This document shows, in pieces, positions 7,271 to 14,759 of a DNA stretch of 16,204 nt. Both the position numbers and the translations under genes were made by a program. Below the pieces are notes generated by a model. It did not search any database, had not been told where the DNA came from, and worked only from the letters and a program-made list of their open reading frames with translations. The stretch's first letter is position 1, and every line of letters begins with the position of its first letter. Source of the DNA: an uncultured Coriobacteriales bacterium (GTDB taxonomy: Bacteria > Actinomycetota > Coriobacteriia > Coriobacteriales > UMGS124); contig CAIFEU010000026.1 of NCBI GenBank assembly GCA_903789505.1, forward strand, positions 5,097 to 21,300, in the 5' to 3' direction.

Positions 7271-8440
7271 ATGAGGGGATGCAGCACCAGGTCGGGGAAC
7301 CTCGCTGATTCGCTGATCGTGAGGATGTCGTCCGTGGCGCGCGCATGCGGGGCGATCAACCTCGCGCAGGGTTTCCCGGACTTCGACCCGCCGCAGCCGG
7401 TGCTCGACCGGCTCTCCCAGGTCGTCCGCAGCGGCCCGCACCAGTACGCGGTCACGTACGGTGCCCCCAGCTTCCGCGAGGCGCTCGCGCGCATCCAGGC
7501 GCTGCGGATGGGCATCCCGATCGACCCCGAGACGCAGGTCGTGGTCACGTGCGGCGCGACCGAGGCGATCCTGTGCGCGATGATGGCGCTGTGCGACCCC
7601 GGCGACCGCGTCGTGGTCTTCTCCCCGTTCTACGAAACCTACGTCGCCGACGCCGAGCTGGTCGGGGCAACCCCGACCTTCGTGGAGCTGCATGCCCCCG
7701 ACTTCACCTTCGACGACGCCGAGCTCGAGCGCGCCTGCTCGCTGCCGGGGACCAAGGCGATCGTCCTGAACGACCCCTCCAACCCGAGCGGGCGCGTCTT
7801 CGGCGCCGACGAGCTCGCCTCAATCGCGCGCGCAGCCGAGCGTCACGACCTGTACGTGATCACCGACGAGGTCTACGAGCGCATCGTCTACGCCCCGCAT
7901 CGGCATGTCCCCTTCGCCGGGCTGCCGGGGATGGACGGGCGCACCGTCTCATGCGGTTCGCTCTCGAAGACCTATTCGATGACGGGGTGGCGCATCGGCT
8001 ACCTGATCGCGCCGCCGGCGCTTGCGCAGCGCGCTCGTAGGGTGCACGACTACGTCTCGATCGCCGCCCCCGCCCCGCTGATGGAGGCGGCGACCGCGGC
8101 GCTCGAGCTGCCGGACTCCTACTACGACGACCTCGGAGCGCTGTACAGGCGCAAGCGCGACCTGTTCTGCGGGGGGCTGCGCGAGGCGGGCGTCCCGTTC
8201 TTCGAGCCGCAGGGGACGTTCTTCGTGATGTGCGACCTCTCCGAGCTCGGGTACGTCTCCGACGTCGAGCTCGCGGATGACCTCGCGCGGCGCGTCGGCG
8301 TCGCCGCCGTGCCGTGCTCAGGCTTCTTCGCCTCGAGCGAGAACCGGTTCGTGCGCATGCATTTCGCCAAGGGTGACGACGTCCTGCGGGAGGCGCTCTC
8401 GAGGCTCGAGGGCTGGCGGGAGAAGATGGGCAGGGGATAG
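7271..8440 (+). CDS. PLP-dependent class I/II aminotransferase
   Basis: Fold-type I aminotransferase, 389 residues from this start, the usual length. It transfers an amino group between an amino acid and a 2-oxo acid using pyridoxal phosphate. Seen: INLAQGFPDFDPP (29-41), close to methionine/kynurenine aminotransferases such as YbdL; YAVTYGAPSFREALA (59-73); VTCGATEAI (92-100); NDPSNPSG (167-174); the cofactor Asp199 and Tyr202 in ITDEVYER; the Schiff-base Lys233 in SLSKTYSMTGWR; and the carboxylate-binding Arg362 in RFVRMHFAK. I chose the ATG at 7271 because GAGGGGG lies five bases upstream. The in-frame start at 7190 lacks a ribosome-binding site and adds 27 residues without homology. The exact amino acid is uncertain: aromatic, methionine and aspartate types are all possible. 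Confidence 0.92.
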   Translation: MRGCSTRSGNLADSLIVRMSSVARACGAINLAQGFPDFDPPQPVLDRLSQVVRSGPHQYAVTYGAPSFREALARIQALRMGIPIDPETQVVVTCGATEAILCAMMALCDPGDRVVVFSPFYETYVADAELVGATPTFVELHAPDFTFDDAELERACSLPGTKAIVLNDPSNPSGRVFGADELASIARAAERHDLYVITDEVYERIVYAPHRHVPFAGLPGMDGRTVSCGSLSKTYSMTGWRIGYLIAPPALAQRARRVHDYVSIAAPAPLMEAATAALELPDSYYDDLGALYRRKRDLFCGGLREAGVPFFEPQGTFFVMCDLSELGYVSDVELADDLARRVGVAAVPCSGFFASSENRFVRMHFAKGDDVLREALSRLEGWREKMGRG

Positions 8441-8641
8441 GCGCGCCCCCCTTGGGCCCGCCGGCCCCCCGACGCGGTTTCGAGGGAGGGATGCCGCCCC
8501 GCGTGGTGTGAGCCGCATGGACCGCGGGGTGCGGGCGCGCGTCCCGCGGGCCACGTCGGTGCCGATACGCTACAGTGGTCGCGACAGAACGCGCCCCGCC
8601 CGCTCGGCGGGGCTCTCGGCGAAGGGCGGGCGAGCGGGACG

Positions 8642-9505
8642 ATGAGGCTCATCGGTGACAACGCACGGTTCGGGGCGGAGCGGGTCGACCTCTCCAAGTC
8701 CCGTCGGGTCATGCCCCTCTCGGAGGGGCCCGGGGAGTTCCCGCTGGGGACTGCCGGCCTGGTTCCCGTGCTCACGGCGCGCAAGGACGTCAGCGACCGC
8801 GTGGCATACGCCTTCGCGTTCGACGCGTCCGACCCCGCGCTGCCCGGCAGGGTCGATGCCGCCTACGAGGCGGCGGTGCGCGCGCTCGAGCGGGGCGGCG
8901 GGGCGCCGGAGGACCCGCATCCGGGCGAGGGCGCCACGGTCCCGCTCGAGGCCGTGGGCGCTGATTCCGCCGCGTTGCGCCCCACCCCGGCCGCAGCCGG
9001 GCTCGCCGCCGCCGATCCCGATGACCCGGCCGCGCCTGAGGGGCTGTCGGCTCGCCTGCTCGACCTGGTCGGGGCAGTCGCGCTCGTGAACCGCCTGCTC
9101 GACGACGCCTACGACCTCACCGGCTTCCCGTTCGGCGTCGTGAACGGGGTCCAGGCGCAGGTCACTGTCAGCGGCTCGGGGTTCTGCCGCGTCGAGCCGG
9201 TCCCGCCGGACGGCAAGCCGGGTTCCACGCTCGCCCCGTATCGCCTATGCGTGGAGACGTCCGAGAAGCCGGGGAGTGCCGACTCGCTTCAGGCCCAGGT
9301 GATCTACGACGTCGACGGCATGCCGCGTCGCGCCGTCATCGTCGCGCACGACAGCGAGCGCCACGCCTGCCGCGTGACGGCACGTCGGGGGCGCACTGCG
9401 GCGCTGGAGGTCCGCGAGGTCGAGGAGACGTTCGGCTCGGGCAGGCGCCCGCGCGTCCTGTTCGGCGAGGGCTTCGGTCGCCGCGACGCCAGGCGCCGGC
9501 GGTAG
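8642..9505 (+). CDS. hypothetical protein
   Basis: I do not recognise this 287-residue protein. It has no signal peptide, membrane segment or catalytic motif that I can name. Residues about 1-90 and 130-265 look like folded soluble domains with alternating hydrophobic residues. Residues 86-135 are an Ala/Pro/Asp/Glu-rich, probably disordered stretch. The last dozen residues are strongly basic (GRRDARRRR). The ATG has only a weak purine-rich stretch upstream (GGGCGAGCGGGACG), so a later start is possible. Codon composition matches the neighbours, and the frame is the only long plausible one here. It follows the aminotransferase by 200 bp, with TACAGT at 8572-8577 as a possible -10 box, and converges with the PF06541 gene. 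Confidence 0.7.
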   Translation: MRLIGDNARFGAERVDLSKSRRVMPLSEGPGEFPLGTAGLVPVLTARKDVSDRVAYAFAFDASDPALPGRVDAAYEAAVRALERGGGAPEDPHPGEGATVPLEAVGADSAALRPTPAAAGLAAADPDDPAAPEGLSARLLDLVGAVALVNRLLDDAYDLTGFPFGVVNGVQAQVTVSGSGFCRVEPVPPDGKPGSTLAPYRLCVETSEKPGSADSLQAQVIYDVDGMPRRAVIVAHDSERHACRVTARRGRTAALEVREVEETFGSGRRPRVLFGEGFGRRDARRRR

Positions 9506-9615
9506 CGCAGCGCGCCCCCGGCAGCCTGTCCTTCGACCGCCCGTCGGCTCGCACTGCCGCCCGACGCGGGTCGCGATCTCGCAGCGGGCGAGGGACGCCG
9601 TCGCCTCGTGTTCTC

Positions 9616-10533
9616 TCAGCCGCGGCGACGCGTTTTCGCGCCCTTCCCGGTTCCGGATGAGACCCTGTCGCGCAGCGTCTGGACCAGCTCGCCGACGGTC
9701 GCGCGCTCGCTCTCGTCGGAGCGGCGCATCCCGGGGAACGCGCGCAGCAGCCTGCCCGCCCCGGCGACGGTCCCGCGCGTCAGCTCGTCCACGAGCTGGT
9801 CATAGCGCTGCCGGTACCGCTCCACCTGCTGCGCCATCTCGCCGAGGTGGTCCTTCGCCTGCGCGGCCGCCAGCGTTGCCTGCAGCTGCCCCTGCTGCAC
9901 CGCGCCCGCGGCGCGGATCGACCCCGAGCCGATCGCCTCGCTCATCGCCCCGCTGGCGGCGAGCATCAGCTGGCGAATGCGGCCGAGCTCGGCGATCTTC
10001 CGGTCCATCCCATGCGCGACCGCCGAGGACACGATGGCGTCTACGAGCATGACCGCGAGCAGCGCGAGACAGATCGGCATGCCGACTCCCTCGGGTATCG
10101 CGCCCACGGTGTGGCTCTCCACGAAGGGGTGCACGGTCTTGACCGCGAGCACCACGACGAACCCCCACACCAGCGAGAACTCCAGGCAGATGTAGCCGTG
10201 AAAGTTGAACTTCTTGTCCGAGTAGTCCCACCAGCGCGTGTGGTAGAGCCGCTCGAGCGTCCATCCCACTGCGAGCTCCAGAAGCGTGCAGGCGACCGCG
10301 CCTACGACGAACATCAGCGAGGCGGGCACGTCGGATGGCTCCGCGCCGCCTCCGATGACGCTCACGCACAGCAGCAGCACCAGCGCGCCGGTGCCATACA
10401 GGGGGCAGACGGGGCCGTTGAGGAAGCCGCGGTTCACGACCTTGCCCAGCACGACCGAGTTGTAGGCGACCTCCACGACCCATCCCAGGAAGGAGTAGAC
10501 GAGGAAGTACGCGCATGCCTGGTACAGAGACAT
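9616..10533 (-). CDS. PF06541-type membrane protein (putative ABC-transporter type IV family)
   Basis: Integral membrane protein, 305 residues. The N-terminal half matches the PF06541 pattern as I know it: YSFLGWVVEVAYNSV (13-27), NRGFLNGPVCPLYGTGAL (34-51), LELAVGWTLERLYHTRWWDY (85-104) and FNFHGYICLEFSLVWG (109-124). About five hydrophobic segments are visible (4-24, 43-62, 71-93, 115-132, 152-175). Residues 176-305 are hydrophilic and largely helical or coiled coil, with many Gln and Arg, presumably cytoplasmic. The family's function is not established; the ABC-transporter label comes from the domain name. The ATG follows GAGGACGGTTGGG. A perfect TATAAT lies about 70 bp upstream. It stands alone, convergent with the hypothetical gene and divergent from nrfA. 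Confidence 0.85.
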   Translation of the reverse strand: MSLYQACAYFLVYSFLGWVVEVAYNSVVLGKVVNRGFLNGPVCPLYGTGALVLLLCVSVIGGGAEPSDVPASLMFVVGAVACTLLELAVGWTLERLYHTRWWDYSDKKFNFHGYICLEFSLVWGFVVVLAVKTVHPFVESHTVGAIPEGVGMPICLALLAVMLVDAIVSSAVAHGMDRKIAELGRIRQLMLAASGAMSEAIGSGSIRAAGAVQQGQLQATLAAAQAKDHLGEMAQQVERYRQRYDQLVDELTRGTVAGAGRLLRAFPGMRRSDESERATVGELVQTLRDRVSSGTGKGAKTRRRG

Positions 10534-10604
10534 CCCAACCGTCCTCGCCCATCCGCTCCGTGGCGCACGAACGCCGTGCGCCTCCCCGCCGTTGGGGTTG
10601 GCAG

Positions 10605-10610
10605 ATTATA
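10605..10610 (-). promoter_or_regulatory. -10 box of the PF06541 gene
   Basis: TATAAT, a perfect -10 hexamer on the minus strand, 72 bp before the ATG at 10533, in otherwise very GC-rich sequence. No recognisable -35 box is present at 16-18 bp. Confidence 0.5.
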
Positions 10611-10815
10611 GCGCGCCCGCCCGCCGCCGCCCGCTCCGGATGGACGGAACCCCCTCTCGTGCCTCCTCATGCCTCGTCTGACGCCTGCTCGGAGCGACGG
10701 GTGACCTGCCCCTCCCGGGTATGCGCCCCTCGTCTCGTACCTGCGTGGCAGTGCCCCTTACCGGCACCTTCATGCCGAGGCAAAAATTTCACCCCACCCA
10801 TTGCCAGGGCATCAC

Positions 10816-10844
10816 TCTGAAATTCTTCTGAAATCACGTACACT
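10816..10844 (+). promoter_or_regulatory. nrfA promoter region with 11-bp phased direct repeats
   Basis: TCTGAAAT occurs at 10816-10823 and again at 10827-10834, exactly one helical turn (11 bp) apart. TACACT at 10839-10844 is a plausible -10 box, and the first repeat occupies the -35 position. Tandem 11-bp-spaced repeats are typical of OmpR/PhoB-type activators, so regulated activation of nrfA is plausible (inference). Confidence 0.45.
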
Positions 10845-10993
10845 ACACAGAAGAGTCGAGTCGTGTGTCTGCGGACGGCCGGCTCGGTGTCTGCCCATAT
10901 GGGTGGATGCAAGGTGTCAGGGTCCCGATGCGCTGCGCCCGTGGCTTCGCCCGGCGCGTGTGGCGGGAACATCCGGAGGAAAAGGGGTGCACT

Positions 10994-12910
10994 ATGGAAT
11001 TGAGCAGAAAGTGGAAGGTGGGTGCCGGCCTGTCGGTCGCCTTGGCGCTCGCGCTCGCATGCGCGATGCCGGCGAGCGGCATCGCGAGCTCGGCGTCGTC
11101 CGACTCGGGCTCGTCGGGAGAGACTGTCTCGTCGACGTCGACTATCACCCCCGAGGCGGACAGCTTCGGCGTGATTGACGCCTCCGCTTGGGCAGACATC
11201 TACCCCAACGAGTACAACACGTATCTGGAGAACGCCAAGAACGTCCCGTACGACTACCAGGAGTTTCTCGACAACGGCGGGGTCGACACCACCTCCGTCG
11301 GGCTCGAGGACGTGACCGACTTCACGTCCGACAAGGCCGACTACCTCGAGGAGTACCCCGAGATCAAGACGCTGGGCAAGGGCTATGGCTACGCCAAGTA
11401 CTACACCGAGCCCGCCGGCCACACCTACTCCCTGTGGACCGTCGCGAACAACGGTCGCCTCGGCCCGCTGGCCGACTCCAAGGGCAAGATTTCGTGCTAC
11501 GCCTGCAAGACCCCGCAGATTCACTACGACGCCGAGGCTTCGGGAGACCCCGACTACTGGACGCGTCCGATTTCCGAGTACGCCGACTACTTCACCGAGA
11601 ACATCAGCTGTGCCAACTGCCACGTCAACGACGACCCGACCCAGCTGCAGGTCATCCGCCAGGACTGGATTCGCGCGCTCGGTGACGACGTCGACACCGT
11701 CCCGCTGCAGGGCCAGGTCTGCGGCCAGTGCCACTGCGACTACTCCATGGCCCCCACCGTCGAGGAGGGCTCCGACGTCCCGTTCGACAGCGGTGAGCCC
11801 GTCAGCCCGTACTACGGCGGCCTCGACAGCATGACGCCCGAGAATGCCCTCGCGTTCTACGACGAGTACGGGTTCTCCGACTGGACCTACGCCTCAACGG
11901 GCGCCCAGATGCTGGCGGTGCGCCACGCCGAGTTCGAGTTCTGCTACGCCAACGGCGGCAACTACTTGGTCGACAACATGGGCTACAACTGCAACGACTG
12001 CCACATGCCCAAGCAGACCGCCGATGACGGCACCACGTACACCAGCCACTACTGGCAGAGCCCGCTCGACAACGAGGAGCTGCTCGAGCAGTGCAACGCC
12101 TGCCACGGCGACCTCAAGACCGAGATCACCGACCTGCAGAACGACATCGACGGCCGTACCCACCTGCTGGGCCTGCGTGCCGAGCAGTTCGTGTTCAACT
12201 TCGAGGACGTCGTCTCCGTGGAGAAGGACGTCGATGGCGTCGCCACCAAGACGTTCGACATGGACACCGCCCTTGCCAACGGTCTGACCGAGGACCAGGT
12301 CAGCCGCCTGCAGACCATCCAGCGCGAGGCATGCTACTACTGGAACCTCGCCGCTGCCGAGAACTCCGAGGGCGCGCACAACCCTGATTTCTACAACCAG
12401 CTGATCGACAAGGGCAACGAGCTGCTCGACGAGGCCGACGAGATTCTTGGCGTCTCCTCTGTGGTCGATTCCGAGCAGGCGGACTCCTCCGCGACCAGCG
12501 AGCCCGCTGCCGCCGCGGCTGACTCCGCCAAGTCGACTGCCGGGACCTCCTCCGAGGCCGCGTCCGCGAAGGCCGAGTCCACCGCCGCCTCCTCCTCCGC
12601 CTCCGAGGCCGCCGGCTCCGCCAGCGCCTCCAGCGCCACCTACGCCGACGGCACCTACACCGCCAGCTCCAAGGGCATCGGCGGCGACGTGCCCGTGACC
12701 GTCACGATCGAGGGCGGCAAGATCGCCAGCGTCGAGGTGGGCGACAACTCCGAGACCCCGTCGCTGGGCGGCAAGGCCATCGAGACCCTGCCGGCCGAGA
12801 TCGTGGCCGCCAACGGAACCGACGGCGTGGACGCCTACTCGGGCGCTTCCGTGACCTCCAAGGCCATCTTCACCGCCGTGGAGGACTGTCTCTCGCAGGC
12901 CAGCGCGTAG
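10994..12910 (+). CDS. nrfA: pentaheme cytochrome c nitrite reductase NrfA fused to an FMN-binding domain
   Basis: Six-electron reduction of nitrite to ammonium outside the cytoplasmic membrane. From ATG 10994 (GGAGGAAAAGGGG upstream) the protein has 638 residues; typical NrfA has about 480. Order: signal sequence 1-30, with an LALAC segment (19-23) that could be a lipobox; active-site heme CYACK (168-172) with the Lys ligand that marks NrfA; CANCH (206-210); CGQCH (243-247); CNDCH (333-337); CNACH (367-371). Other conserved positions are His143, His311 in VRHAEFE, His352 and His462. Residues about 488-548 are a Ser/Ala linker. Residues 549-636 are an FMN_bind domain ending in DAYSGASVTS (613-622), the site type where FMN is bound covalently to Thr/Ser. 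No NrfH is adjacent. NrfA is secure; the flavin domain as electron entry is inference. Confidence 0.95.
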   Translation: MELSRKWKVGAGLSVALALALACAMPASGIASSASSDSGSSGETVSSTSTITPEADSFGVIDASAWADIYPNEYNTYLENAKNVPYDYQEFLDNGGVDTTSVGLEDVTDFTSDKADYLEEYPEIKTLGKGYGYAKYYTEPAGHTYSLWTVANNGRLGPLADSKGKISCYACKTPQIHYDAEASGDPDYWTRPISEYADYFTENISCANCHVNDDPTQLQVIRQDWIRALGDDVDTVPLQGQVCGQCHCDYSMAPTVEEGSDVPFDSGEPVSPYYGGLDSMTPENALAFYDEYGFSDWTYASTGAQMLAVRHAEFEFCYANGGNYLVDNMGYNCNDCHMPKQTADDGTTYTSHYWQSPLDNEELLEQCNACHGDLKTEITDLQNDIDGRTHLLGLRAEQFVFNFEDVVSVEKDVDGVATKTFDMDTALANGLTEDQVSRLQTIQREACYYWNLAAAENSEGAHNPDFYNQLIDKGNELLDEADEILGVSSVVDSEQADSSATSEPAAAAADSAKSTAGTSSEAASAKAESTAASSSASEAAGSASASSATYADGTYTASSKGIGGDVPVTVTIEGGKIASVEVGDNSETPSLGGKAIETLPAEIVAANGTDGVDAYSGASVTSKAIFTAVEDCLSQASA

Positions 12911-12986
12911 GGGGCTGACGGGGGCAGCGCAGGCCGATTGCGGGTTCCGCGCTCGCCTCCTCACCTCGATATGACGGGAGGATGAC

Positions 12987-13050
12987 GAAGGCCTCCGCCT
13001 TTCCGCCACGGGACGTGGTCCCGACGCGGAGGGCGGGGGCCTTCCCTTGT
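12987..13050 (+). terminator. probable nrfA terminator hairpin
   Basis: GAAGGCCTCCGCC (12987-12999) pairs with GGCGGGGGCCTTC (13032-13044), with one G-U pair. An inner GGGA/TCCC hairpin sits in the loop, followed by CCTTGT. The stem is strong but the T run is poor, so termination efficiency is uncertain. Confidence 0.55.
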
Positions 13051-13135
13051 ACGGTATGGCGTGCATCCCCCGGCGAACCATCGGCATGCCCTGCTGCTCC
13101 TTTGGCTGTCGGCGCCCCAATTCACCCGAATGCGC

Positions 13136-13141
13136 TATGAT
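13136..13141 (+). promoter_or_regulatory. -10 box of the selenoprotein gene
   Basis: TATGAT lies 119 bp before the ATG at 13260, in the only AT-richer stretch of this gap. The -35 region at 17 bp is GC-rich and does not resemble the consensus. Confidence 0.4.
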
Positions 13142-13259
13142 TTGAGACCGACTATCACGGTGCGCCGCCGTCCCGCTCGCGGGGCTATCCCTGCGTACCC
13201 GTCTTTCGCGAAGCGCGACGTCCCGGGCGCGGGCGCGTCCCTACGAAAGGATCCATCCC

Positions 13260-13580
13260 ATGTCGGTCTCCGTCACCTACAGCGACGAGCTGCGCGCATA
13301 CATGCAGAAGTCCGGAAGGCACGACGTCGTCGTCGAGATGTACCAGCCGCAGTGTTGAGGCGCCGCCCCCGAACAGGTTGTTCGGTTGATTGACGACCGC
13401 GCGGCGCAGGCGCTGCGTGACAGAGGGGCGAGTCGGGTCACCGGCGAGCTGGGCGACGTGTTCATGGGGCGCGCCCGCATCCCCCGCGACGGCTCGACCG
13501 TCGAGCTCGGCCTGCGCGGGGGGCTTCTGGGCAGGCGCGAGGTGACTGTGAGCGGGTTGCGGGCGCCCACGGTCATCTGA
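13260..13580 (+). CDS. small selenoprotein (Cys-Sec motif), in-frame UGA read as selenocysteine
   Basis: ATG 13260, preceded by GAAAGGA at about 8-nt spacing, opens a frame that meets TGA at 13356-13358 (residue 33) and continues without another stop to TGA at 13578. The product is 106 residues with Sec directly after Cys32 (PQC-Sec-GAAPEQ). The N-terminal part (SVSVTYSDELRAYMQKSG, then DVVVEMYQPQC) resembles small HesB-like or CC/Se-motif proteins, in which a Cys-Cys or Cys-Sec pair follows a beta strand; this match is from memory. The part after the TGA is coherent: a helix (EQVVRLIDDRAAQALRD) and strands (STVELGLRGG, REVTVSGL). A hairpin suitable as a bacterial SECIS follows the TGA. Function is unknown; a redox or metal/sulfur-handling role is a guess. 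The alternative is a pseudogene with one nonsense mutation. Confidence 0.82.
13369..13385 (+). promoter_or_regulatory. SECIS element (bacterial type)
   Basis: CCGAAC (13369-13374), loop AGGTT (13375-13379), GTTCGG (13380-13385): a perfect 6-bp stem starting 10 nt after the UGA at 13356-13358. In E. coli fdhF the apical hairpin of similar size starts about 11 nt after UGA and its loop also has AGGU, the bases SelB contacts. It lies inside the coding sequence, as bacterial SECIS elements do. Confidence 0.8.
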
Positions 13581-13669
13581 CCCGCCTCGATAACCGAGCC
13601 GAGCTTGCGTGTCGCAGTGTGCCGCCCATGGTGCTCGCGCGCTTCGCGACGCATGCGCATTCGCGTGCT

Positions 13670-13679
13670 TATATATAAA
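13670..13679 (+). promoter_or_regulatory. AT-rich -10-like element upstream of the 13841 gene
   Basis: TATATATAAA is a conspicuous AT island in GC-rich DNA, about 160 bp before the hypothetical gene at 13841. No clear -35 box precedes it. Confidence 0.35.
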
Positions 13680-13840
13680 AGAGAACGAGGGACGCGCATG
13701 GGTGTGGCGCGACGCGGGGGGAGCGGTCTTGCCGCGCTGCGCGTGAAAGGCGCTGGCGGCGCCCCGGTGCTTCGCGAGCGCACGGACGGACGCCGCACGC
13801 CGGGACAACTCGCCCATGACGGTCAAGAGGGAGGTCGAGC

Positions 13841-14506
13841 ATGTCAGACGCCGATGACAAGGACAGAATCTCGGGACGCGCCGGAGCGCAGGAGGCGTCC
13901 GCTCCCGGGAGCGTGGAGGGGGTCCGACGGGACGCCTCGGAGGACCCTGCGGTGCGGGGAGCGTACGAGCGCATGGCGATTGACGTCGAGCGTCGCCTGC
14001 GTGCGGAGGTGGACGAGGTCCGGCGTCGGGGTTTCTCCTCGAGCGGGTCGGCGATGGCGACGGTGTGCGTCCTGAAGGGCGAGCTCTCCGCGGGGGAGCG
14101 AGAGGGGGAGGCGCTGCTCGCCGGCGCTGACGGCGACGCGCTGCGCGCCTCGTTTCGACGGCTCGGGTACGGCGATGGCGAGTGGGCGGCGCTCTCGACG
14201 GTCGTTTCCAGCGCGGGGGAGGGGAGGCCGGGGGGCTGGTCCCCTGCCGCCCCGGAGGCGCTCGCCTGGGCGATCGAGGTGGTGGATCCCGAGGTGGTGA
14301 TCGCCGAGGACGAGGTGGCGGAGCGCGCGCTGTGCTCCGCATGGGGCCAGCGGCCGGACTGGCTGGCGTCGCACGAGGTCAGGTGGCTCGCGGGCCGTCG
14401 CGCTCTCTCGCTGGGCGGGTTCGAGGACGCCCTTGACGACGTTCCCTCCAAGCGCGTGATGTGGAATCGCCTCAAGCTCGTCCCGCCCCTCGGGGAACCC
14501 GCATAG
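13841..14506 (+). CDS. hypothetical protein
   Basis: Unrecognised soluble protein of 221 residues. The ATG has GAGGGAGG seven bases upstream, a good ribosome-binding site. Residues 1-35 are charged and probably disordered. Residues 36-62 form an amphipathic helix (AYERMAIDVERRLRAEVDEV). The remainder alternates helical segments with Trp-containing stretches (GDGEWAAL, AAPEALAWAIEVVDPEVVIA, SAWGQRPDWLASHEVRWLAG) and ends in SKRVMWNRLKLVPPLG. It has no signal peptide, membrane span, metal-binding cysteine cluster or catalytic motif that I know. It is 260 bp downstream of the selenoprotein gene and convergent with the ferredoxin gene; a shared function with either is not evident. The reading frame is supported by the start context, length and composition. 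Confidence 0.7.
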   Translation: MSDADDKDRISGRAGAQEASAPGSVEGVRRDASEDPAVRGAYERMAIDVERRLRAEVDEVRRRGFSSSGSAMATVCVLKGELSAGEREGEALLAGADGDALRASFRRLGYGDGEWAALSTVVSSAGEGRPGGWSPAAPEALAWAIEVVDPEVVIAEDEVAERALCSAWGQRPDWLASHEVRWLAGRRALSLGGFEDALDDVPSKRVMWNRLKLVPPLGEPA

Positions 14507-14595
14507 AGGGAGCGCCTCCTCACCTACCCGCACGCTCGCCTATCCGCACGCTCGCATGCCCGCGCGTGCGCCTCGTTCGTGCGGCGTGAGGGCGG

Positions 14596-14640
14596 GGAAC
14601 GAAACGGGCCCGTCTCGCCTCTCAAGGCGGACGGGCCCGT
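14596..14640 (-). terminator. terminator of the ferredoxin gene
   Basis: ACGGGCCCGTC (14604-14614) and GACGGGCCCGT (14630-14640) form a perfect 11-bp stem, extended by an inner CGCC/GGCG pair around TCTCAA. On the minus strand it is followed by TTCGTTCC. It lies 120 bp after the ferredoxin stop. It could also act on the convergent 13841 gene, though no T run exists on the plus side. Confidence 0.65.
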
Positions 14641-14759
14641 CGGTCATCAGAGCATTGGCTGCAGGCGCGGACTCACGCCCATGCCGGGGGCGGCAGAACC
14701 GGGCGGTCCCGGCGCGCGAGCGCCGGCACGGATACCCGACAGCCCCGCGGCCGTCCTCG

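Larger units (their letters stand above)
10534..10993. other. divergent intergenic region, PF06541 gene / nrfA
   Basis: 460 bp hold the leftward PF06541 promoter (10605-10610) and the rightward nrfA control region (10816-10844), with a roughly 140-base nrfA leader after it. An in-frame extension of nrfA back to 10865 has no ribosome-binding site. I see no other gene. Confidence 0.6.
12911..13259. other. intergenic region between nrfA and the selenoprotein gene
   Basis: 349 bp contain the nrfA terminator hairpin (12987-13044), a -10 box at 13136-13141 and a roughly 110-base leader of the selenoprotein gene. I see no other gene here. Confidence 0.6.

Noticed and set aside
11894..13120. 408-codon minus-strand open frame with Gly-rich runs
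   Set aside because: Mirror image of the NrfA coding strand; the Gly-rich part is the complement of the Ser/Ala linker.
13386..13580. 64-residue TTG-started gene
   Set aside because: It is the in-frame downstream half of the selenoprotein reading frame; it has no ribosome-binding site and its start lies directly after the SECIS hairpin.
13698..14075. ATG with a good GAGGGA site opening a 126-codon frame
   Set aside because: The frame overlaps the first third of the better-supported 13841 gene, and its product is Arg-rich without structure. A short regulatory leader peptide cannot be excluded, but nothing supports it.
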